DNA from: Peronospora farinosa
Lineage: Eukaryota > Oomycota > Peronosporomycetes > Peronosporales > Peronosporaceae
Length of the DNA: 14,058 nt
Direction: 5' to 3'
Assembly (NCBI GenBank): GCA_947646735.1
Contig: CANTFK010000953.1
Span: 1-14,058, forward strand
Positions 8,096 through 14,058 of this stretch are shown piece by piece. Made by a program: the position numbers and the translations under genes. The notes beneath the pieces are model-generated. The model was not told the origin of the DNA. It saw only the letters and a list, made by a program, of their open reading frames with translations, and ran no database searches. Numbering within the stretch: position 1 is the first letter of the stretch; each line of letters starts with the position of its first letter.

Positions 8096-8734
8096 TGTAA
8101 CGGGGTTACACGACGGTTGTAACATCATTCCGAAAGTTTACGGTTGAAGTTTTCCTTTATTGCATTAATGCATTTTGATACTTCTCTTTAGAGAGGTATT
8201 GATTATGAGCGTAAAAGATACGGTATTAGGTAACACCGTATCCTATCAATTAGGATTCGATAATCGATAACGCTGTACTAAGTACATCATACATAGATGT
8301 GTAGACGATACGTCGTCCAATAGCAAAGTCTGCATATTATAATTACTATTATAGTAATTGATCTAGTGTAGGGTACTAAGAGTAGGACTATTCATAAAAT
8401 CTAAAGCATAAATAAAATCAGTTCTCATTTTGAGTTTAAGATCGCAAGTCGTTCTGACTTGTTCTCTTGTGCACTTCGTGCGTTGGTTCTCTGAACCTTC
8501 AAGCTTCTAGCTTGTTCTTGCACTCTGTGCGTAGGTTCTCTGAACCTTAAGCTTATTGCTTGCAGACTAAAAGTCTCTCTCCTAGTTTCTTAGAACAGGG
8601 TGACTTCTTAGTCGTTTAGTGAGCTCCTTCGAACTCAGTGGCTTTTAGCCGTAAATTTAATTAGTTCCCTAGAACTAAGAGGCTTTCATTCTAAAAGTCT
8701 TCCTCTGGCTAAAGAGATGTGTAGCTCGGATACA
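8096..8734 (+). repeat. 3' LTR of element 1
   Basis: 639 bp with a canonical TG start and a CA end (TGTAACGG to GGATACA). It aligns without gaps to 1028-1666. Between 1032 and 1648 only two differences occur; the other six are in the first four and last eighteen bases. It repeats the hairpin train at 8445-8678. The next bases, TGGCA, are the candidate target duplication and the point where element 2 resumes. Confidence 0.95.
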
Positions 8735-8736
8735 TG

Positions 8737-9688
8737 GCAGACGGAACCCTCTATCTCTTCGATAAAGTTCGAGTGCAATTGACCGGGCGGAGGACGCTTT
8801 AAAGTACCCGATATCGGACGTGAAGTTGGGTCAATATGTACAGATACCTGTTGGAGGATGTACGAAAGTGCCTCTTAAAAGGTCGACCTCAGAACAGTGG
8901 AAATTGTGGGTCACGAGAGGTGAACGATGGGTGGCTACTATGAGGCCGTTGACAAATTCTGAGGATAACCAACGTCAGCTTTCACCCAAAACATACCAAG
9001 ATAGGTATGTGGTTGACCAGGGATCAAGTTCCGAGAACGCCAGGGTTTGTTCGGTGGGCTCTCGAAGATATGCGGAATGGCTAAATTTAGCTTATAAATC
9101 TACCACTGACCAGGTCGACCATCACGTCGATCCAATGAAAGAGGAAGAGGGGCCACTAGTGAAGAGACCAGAGTATAAGATTCCGTCATACATCTCACAG
9201 CGACCAGCGGCCCCAGCCCCAATGATGAATATGACGCACCAACCGGTACCTGACGGAAAAGAACAACCGTGCGAAGAAAAGGCGAATTGGCAGGAGGGGC
9301 CGCCCAAGAACGGAGTGTAGCTAAAGAATACCTACATGCAGTGATCACTATCAATGAGAAGGAAGCCAAACTGGTAGACTCGTTACAGCCAGATGACCAG
9401 GTGTGTTCTTTCGAGAGTGGAGAACTTTGGGCCGAGGACATAAAACAAGGATGGGCGGTCATACCGGAAGTAGACCCCTCATCCCAAGGTATTGAGTTAG
9501 AAGATATACAGATTCCTGATCCAGATGGAAACACTCCCGAAGAGGTGGACCGGTTGCGACAAATAATATGGAAGAAACGACATCTGCTGATGGGCAAAGG
9601 TAACGCCTTACCCCCGGCCGCCCGAGGAGCGATATGCGATATCGATGTGGGGAACGCAAGACCGATCGCGCAACGCGACGGAAGGTAG
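8737..9688 (+). pseudogene. element 2 pol, region before RT, broken
   Basis: Three linked frames. From 8737 about 20 codons (DGTLYLFDKVRVQL) read to a TAA at 8800. A second frame, open from 8766, runs through SDVKLGQYVQIPVGG and LWVTRGERWVATM to TAG 9318-9320. A third, from about 9281, carries the acidic stretch DIQIPDPDGNTPEEVDRLRQIIW and leads to RT, ending at TAG 9686-9688. The first half looks like the beta-rich segment that follows the protease in this lineage; no catalytic motif is visible and no function is claimed. Frame joins near 8800 and 9290 are one- or two-base indels. Confidence 0.7.
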
Positions 9689-10597
9689 CCCCTCAATTCA
9701 GAGGGGAGTTGGCAGACCTGATCAAGGGACTGTTATCGGCAAAGATCATTCAGCTTTTCACCTCGCCATGGGCCAGCCCAATTGTAATTATCGTGAAGAA
9801 GAATGGGGTCGATATTCGATTGTGTATCGACTATCGGTTGGTGAATGATCTCACCCAGCTTATGGTATACCCTATGCCGTTGGTCAGTGAATTACTGGAG
9901 GACTTGGACGGATCTTTGTGGTACTGTTCTCTTGATATGGCGAGTGGTTTTTGGGTCGTCAGTATGACCGAAAGGGCGAGACTAATCTCAGCTTTCGTTA
10001 CTCCACTGGGATTATTGAAATGGCTTTGGATGCCTTTTGGGCTTAAGAATGCGCCTCATATATATCAAAGGTTGTTGGATAATGCGTTATATGGATTCTT
10101 ATGGATTTCGCCAGGGGAGGCCACAGAGGAAACAGAGGATTTGTTCGCAACAGGGGAACCCGATGCAAGATCGGGCCTCTCAATATTGGGTCGACGATCA
10201 TACATTGACGATATACTTGTTCCGGCCGAATCGTGGGACGTATTATGCCAGAAAGTGGAGCGGCTGATAGACGTGTGTGACTATTGGAATTTGTCGGTCA
10301 GTGCCGTCAAGAGTACGTGGGGATGTCGGAAGGTCGAGTATATTGGACACCGAGTTTCCAAGGAGGGGACTAGAGGCCCACCCAAAAGATCTTCAGTCTT
10401 TGGTCGACCTACCTCTACCGACAACGCTGAAGGTTATGCAATCCTTTCTAGGAAGCCTAAATTACTACAGCAGGTACATCGAAGATTATGCCATATACGC
10501 GTCGATCCTTTACGCACTGAGAGAGGTGGATTTTCACGCTTGGAGGTGCAAATTGAAGGCTAACGAGGAAGTATCGGCCCAGGAAGACGACGAATAA
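9689..10597 (+). pseudogene. pol: element 2 reverse transcriptase, broken
   Basis: RT with intact active-site motifs. WASPIVIIVKKNGVDIRLCIDYR is the fingers motif near 9770-9835. The first catalytic Asp is in LDMASGFW at 9934-9936. MPFGLKNAP is near 10030-10055, and YIDD at 10201-10212 supplies both metal-binding Asp residues. A frameshift in the GGGG run near 10364-10370 moves the reading into another frame, which keeps the connection segment (FLGSLNYYSRYIEDYA) and ends at TAA 10595-10597. An unusually long Glu/Asp-rich insert (about 10100-10190) lies between the NAP and YIDD motifs. Confidence 0.9.
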
Positions 10598-11190
10598 AAA
10601 TGGTCGAAGGTACAAGTAGCGTTTGCCATGCTCAAGAACAAGATTGCTACGGTGCCCATCCTACGACATTTCGACCCGGCTAGAGAGGCAGTTAATATTG
10701 TCTACGCAAGTGATTGGGCCATCTCGGCGTCGTTGGTGCAGAATTACGACGGCATGTACATGCCGGTAATGTTCACGAGCCGAATCCTCAAGTCAAACGA
10801 GCTGAGCTATTGCACGGTGGAAGCTATGACTCCCTATTCTGGGGTGTCGAAAAAGAAGTGCTGGCATTGTTACGAATATTGGAGACTTGTTTCACGATGT
10901 TGGTCACCCGACCCCTCAAGGTTCTGACGAGACATTCTACACTAGCCTGGCTAGTGAAGTCTTCGGGGTTGCAAGGTCGCTTGGGAAATTGGGCCGCTCT
11001 GTTGTCACAGTGGACTTTGGAGATTGTGAAATGCAAGAAAGGCGAGGACCAGGTACTGGGGGAGTTAGCAGCCAGTATTACGCCTCGAGAGAATGTGGAC
11101 TCAATTCTGTCGTCAATTGCTCCCAGGAAGCAATCCAGGCAGACGGTCGACCTACCTACGCCCACAGTGGAGCCGAACGAAAAACTGCAT
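10598..11190 (+). pseudogene. pol: element 2 first RNase H, degenerate (tether-like)
   Basis: Follows RT in the usual place of the Ty3/Gypsy RNase H. The first Asp is in VYASDWAISASL near 10710, and the Glu segment EKEVLALL is near 10850 after a frameshift at about 10835. The motif that should hold the third catalytic Asp reads TRHSTLAWL, with Arg in its place. In plant Tat-type elements with two RNase H domains this first copy is reduced to a structural tether. The same loss here fits that pattern. The tail GRLGNWAALLSQWTLEIVKC is also typical. Confidence 0.75.
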
Positions 11191-11661
11191 GTGATGAGTT
11201 TCGATGGGTCAGCCCGGGTGAAGTAAGGGGGAGGCGCCTGCAGCGCTATTGTATGGAAACTTCCTGCATGGACTATAGTCGAAGCTGCGTCCAGGTACCT
11301 CGATAAGCCTACAGTGAATGAGACGATATATGAGGGCATGTTGCTGGGTTGTGACCTGTTAAAGTCTCTTGAACGACGGCGGTTGTATATCTGTGGAAAT
11401 TCCAATTTGGTTGTAAGACGGATGCGTGGAGAGATTGAGTGCAAGGCTTCAGGTTTATCCCCTATACGAGCCAAGGCTTTAAGTAATCTTCAGTTGTGTC
11501 CCTCCCGTGCAGCCTTACATGTGAAACGAGACTGGGATCAGAGTGCGTACCAGTTGGCCAGTGTGGCTTTACACCAGCAGGAAGGGGCCGAATCCATACC
11601 GAAAGGAGAGTGGCCAGGTCTAGAAGGGATCAATCGGCTGACAGATGTGTTAGTCTTTTAA
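11191..11661 (+). pseudogene. element 2 second RNase H (archaeal-type), broken
   Basis: An additional RNase HI-like domain between the tether and integrase. The first Asp is at 11203-11205 in SFDGSARV, followed by TAA at 11224-11226 and then GGGACSAIVWKLP. The Glu is in the NET helix near 11317-11325. Where an Asp is expected after Gly the codon is Asn (11398-11400, CGNSNLVVRRM). The late Asp position is Tyr (11548-11550, DWDQSAYQLAS). Two of four catalytic positions are therefore changed. The frame ends at TAA 11659-11661; integrase resumes in another frame. Confidence 0.8.
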
Positions 11662-11689
11662 AGACCGGAGTCCGTAGGTCAAGATATCC

Positions 11690-12682
11690 GTGGTGACGAG
11701 GTCAAGGTCCCCCGTCAGAATATTTGGAGAAGTTATGCAAGAAGATGTGATAAAACAACTCCGGATGTACCGGATCCGAGATGCGAAAGAAGAAGAGAGC
11801 TGGGTACGCGAGTTGAAGCCATATTTGAAGGGAGACTGGAAATACTTGTCAGTGGAAGCGGCCAGAAACTGCAGCAAAATGTCGGAGGATTACGAGATAA
11901 GTGAAGAAGGACTGCTGGTGTACTGCCCCGGCCAGAGAATTAAGGGAGACGACCGAGACATAACTGCCAGATTGGTGATACCTGAGAGTCTCCAAGCCGA
12001 CGTCCTCCATCATTATCATACGAGTTTGGAAGGCGGCCATCAGGGGATCGGGCGTACTTATCATCGGATCCGACGATATTGTCATTGGAGGGGTCTGTTC
12101 CGGAGTGTTCAGAAATATGTGGGTCAGTGCATGGATTGTGAGACTGGGAAAGGGAGACCCACTTTACAAGGGAAGTCTCCGGGGAATGTTGAAGCGACGT
12201 ACCCCTTCCAAATTATCGCGATGAACCACATACCATCTCTCCCCAAGTCACATAAAGGAAATACGGAACTACTGATCTGGGTCGACCTGTTCACAGGTTA
12301 TGTGATGGCTAAAGCAAGTGCGTCACGGACAGCCCAGACCGTAGCTGAAGGATATGAAGAATGCGTTTTACGCCGTTTTGGTGCCAGTGAGACGATCCGT
12401 CACGATCGGGAACCGGGGTTTATGTCGGACTTCTTCCTAGCTTTCAGTCGCATGGTGGGTCAACGTCAGAGAGCGACCATGGCCTACCGACCTCAAGCGA
12501 ACGGCACTGCGGAGAGAATGGTCCATACTCTAACAAGATCGCTCAAGATGTACGTATCCGACGTGGGGCAGCGAGACTGGGATGAATACGCAGAACGGTT
12601 AACGTTCGCGTTAAACACGGCTCAAGACAGAGTGCAGGAGGAAATACCGTTCTATCTGGTACATGGATGGGATGTGTGGTGA
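11690..12682 (+). pseudogene. element 2 integrase, 331 open codons, D-to-N in the active site
   Basis: The longest open stretch in the window. Zinc-binding N-terminus: His residues in HHYHTSLEGGHQG (12007-12045) and CX2C in CMDCETGK (12129-12152). Core domain: the first catalytic Asp position is Asn at 12224-12226 (IAMNHIPSLP), the second is Asp at 12404-12406 (RHDREPGF), and Glu is at 12512-12514 (GTAERMV). The visible start codon is internal; in the element it would be part of a polyprotein. The frame closes at TGA 12680-12682 just after YLVHGWD, where related integrases continue with a GPY/F module. Confidence 0.9.
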
Positions 12683-12847
12683 AGTGGCGATCACAAAATT
12701 TCTGATGTGATCCCGACTCTCCACTGGCGCCCAGACGACCTACTAACGGAGGGGGTACCCCGTATCCGTGTAACTTTTCTTCCTCACCTTGTGTCCCCGT
12801 CGGTAGGGCGGGCTGCACTCTTCTCGGTGGACTTGAGTCGATGCTGA
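12683..12847 (+). pseudogene. in-frame tail after the element 2 integrase stop
   Basis: The same frame remains open for 54 codons after TGA 12680-12682, to TGA 12845-12847, encoding a neutral segment with SDVIPTLHWRPDD and RIRVTFLPHLV. It may be the displaced C-terminus of pol or of another element joined by deletion after HGWD. No domain recognised; chance openness is possible at this length. Confidence 0.3.
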
Positions 12848-13350
12848 AATTGACCAGGGTTAAGGATTGGTGGGGGGGGGTCGATCACGTGGAAAATCCT
12901 CACGCGATCGAAAGTTGTATGGGGGGTGCTCTATGAGTCACCCTGGTCTGCCTTGAGACCGCCTTATGCAAATGTAGATACTTGATCCACTTGATTCCAC
13001 TTGATCTTCTGACCACTTGAGCCGTCTCAATCTTGTGCCTTGTCCTTTACGTTGTATACTGCGTCCGATCGCAGGTTTTTTTTCTTGGGTTGAGATTTCT
13101 TGTAATCCCTGGCCAAACAATCCAGGGATATCACTTGTCTTAGCGTAACAGAAGCTCTTGATCGTCGGGGGCCAAAGTTATCCGCCCGGAAGAGAAGTCT
13201 GCGTGCGTGCTTAGAAGTAAAAGAAACTCTGTTTAATGTTAACCAATCAAATACCAAATCCTACGATTATGCCTATCTGTATGACAGTACCTACTGCCGC
13301 GTGTCGTCTCTTTTAGGAAAATCAGATCTCGGTATGTGGTCCACTTCGGA
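12848..13350. other. unassigned non-coding stretch
   Basis: Starts with a G10 run (12871-12880) preceded by GGT, which could be the polypurine tract of element 2, but no TG follows and no second LTR is seen. It then holds a short repeat of CCACTTGAT with a 10-bp period (12987-12995, 12997-13005), a T8 run near 13077, and an 8-bp inverted repeat at 13105-13112/13122-13129. I see no credible coding frame. It may be a diverged LTR of element 2. Confidence 0.4.
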
Positions 13351-14058
13351 TACCATCGCGATCTTAATCCGTCGATCGAGCTTACGATCGATCTGTAATC
13401 GGTTACATCCCGCGATCGGCTTTCTAGATCAAGGTTACGATCGTCGATCACATTTGTTGATCACGATCGTCGATCACACTTGTCGATCACGATCGTCGAT
13501 CACACTTGCTGATCACGATCGACGATTACCCTTGCTGATCACGATCGTCGTACCATCGCGATCTTGATCCGTCGATCGAAATTACGATCGATCTGTAACC
13601 AGTTACATCTCGCGATCGGATTTCTAGATCGAGGTTACAATCGTCGATCACACTTGCTGATCACGATCGTCGATCACACTTGTTAATCACAATCGTCGAT
13701 CACACTTGTTGATCGCGATCGTCGATCACACTTGTTGATCACGATCGTCGATCACACTTGTTGATCACGATCGTCGATCACACTTGTCGATCACGATCGA
13801 CGATCACCCTTGCTGTACCATCGCGACCTTGATCCGTCGATCGAGGTTACGATCGATCTGTAACCGGTTACATCTCGCGATCGGCTTTCTGGATCGAGGT
13901 TACAATCGTCGATCACACTTGCTGATCACGATCGTCGATCACACTTGTTAATCACAATCGTCGATCACACTTGTTGATCGCGATCGTCGATCACACTTGT
14001 TGATCACACTTGTTGATCACGATCGTCGATCACACTTGTCGATCACAATCGACGATCA
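13351..14058. repeat. GATC-rich higher-order satellite
   Basis: Three blocks begin with the same header (TACCATCGCGA...) at 13351, 13551 and 13816. The header is about 100 bp and contains the stem GGTTAC...GTAACC and, in block 3, the 12-bp palindrome GTAACCGGTTAC. Each header is followed by copies of a 26-bp unit, GATCGTCGATCACACTTG then TTGATCAC, with three GATC sites per unit. Block lengths are 200 and 265 bp; the third is cut by the window end. Blocks 2 and 3 share unit variants (TTAATCACAATCG, TTGATCGCGATCG) in the same order, so they were copied as wholes. A plus-strand open frame over 13301-13567 is a by-product of the repeat. Confidence 0.9.

Larger units (their letters stand above)
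1028..8734 (+). mobile_element. Element 1: full-length, inactivated Ty3/Gypsy chromodomain retrotransposon
   Basis: A 7,707-bp LTR retrotransposon with two 639-bp LTRs, a primer-binding site just inside the 5' LTR, a polypurine tract just before the 3' LTR, and the order gag, protease, RT, RNase H, integrase, chromodomain. RT-RNaseH-IN order makes it Ty3/Gypsy; the C-terminal chromodomain places it with chromovirus-like elements. The flanks TGCCA (1023-1027) and TGGCA (8735-8739) are an imperfect target-site duplication. The coding part carries about twenty stops and frameshifts, so it cannot make its own proteins. An antisense ORF lies between the chromodomain and the 3' LTR. It sits inside element 2. 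Confidence 0.93.
8735..12847 (+). mobile_element. Element 2: 5'-truncated Ty3/Gypsy pol with two RNase H domains
   Basis: Remains of a second LTR retrotransposon in the order pre-RT linker, RT, degraded RNase H, second RNase H, integrase. No gag, protease or LTR of it lies in the window. Its 5' part is cut by element 1 and, 41 bp further, by the 490-bp doublet. Frames change near 8800, 9290, 9685, 10367, 10835 and between 11661 and 11729, with stops at 10595-10597, 11224-11226 and 12680-12682. The dual RNase H layout matches oomycete elements published under the name Chronos, as I recall; the assignment is from domain order, not a search. Confidence 0.85.

Noticed and set aside
8991..9010. 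7-bp hairpin in element 2
   Set aside because: A real inverted repeat, but element 2 shows only a few such stems per 500 bp, near chance, so it is not part of the hairpin pattern seen in element 1.
9100..9696. 198-codon minus-strand open frame
   Set aside because: It is opposite well-recognised pol sequence of element 2 and looks like a shadow of it.
10824..11474. 216-codon minus-strand open frame
   Set aside because: It lies opposite the RNase H segments of element 2, whose sense-strand motifs are clear; no independent signal supports the antisense frame.
13301..13567. 88-codon plus-strand open frame
   Set aside because: Most of it is satellite sequence, and the peptide is only the translated repeat.
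13351..14058. CRISPR-like regular spacing
   Set aside because: Units are contiguous with no unique spacers, and the context is eukaryotic retroelements; it is a satellite.
13351..14058. Telomeric repeat
   Set aside because: The unit is not TTTAGGG-like and is 26 bp long.

Overview
The window is eukaryotic repeat DNA with no intact host gene. It is a nest of decayed Ty3/Gypsy LTR retrotransposons followed by a GATC-rich satellite. The encoded retroelement proteins resemble families I know from oomycetes (Phytophthora and relatives), so a Peronosporales genome is the best guess. That assignment rests on recall of protein style and was not searched.

Layout. (1) Bases 1-986 hold two nearly identical tandem copies of a ~490-bp, palindrome-rich, LTR-like unit. 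(2) Bases 987-1027 are a 41-bp scrap that reads in frame with the element resuming at 8735. (3) Bases 1028-8734 are a complete but dead LTR retrotransposon, element 1: two 639-bp LTRs, primer-binding site, gag with a CCHC knuckle, protease, reverse transcriptase, RNase H, integrase, chromodomain, a broken antisense ORF before the 3' LTR, a polypurine tract and the 3' LTR. (4) Bases 8735 to ~12847 are element 2, an older Ty3/Gypsy pol without its gag end. Its order is RT, a degraded RNase H/tether, a second RNase H, then integrase, like the dual-RNase-H elements described from oomycetes. (5) Bases 12848-13350 are non-coding and not recognised. (6) Bases 13351-14058 are a higher-order satellite: a ~100-bp header plus variable numbers of a 26-bp unit carrying three GATC sites.

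Reading of the nest. Element 2 is the host sequence. Element 1 appears to have jumped into its pol gene: flanks TGCCA/TGGCA are a 4-of-5 match, and removing element 1 plus one flank leaves an open frame across the junction. The 490-bp doublet interrupts the same gene 41 bp further upstream.

Most unusual signal. Element 1 and the 490-bp repeat are full of short perfect hairpins, in the LTRs and also inside gag-pol, where they are built from codons for conserved residues. Element 2 shows far fewer. The second most interesting item is the antisense ORF (about 7985 down to 7087). The third is the mismatch between nearly identical LTRs and a heavily broken body. No coding region here appears functional as it stands.
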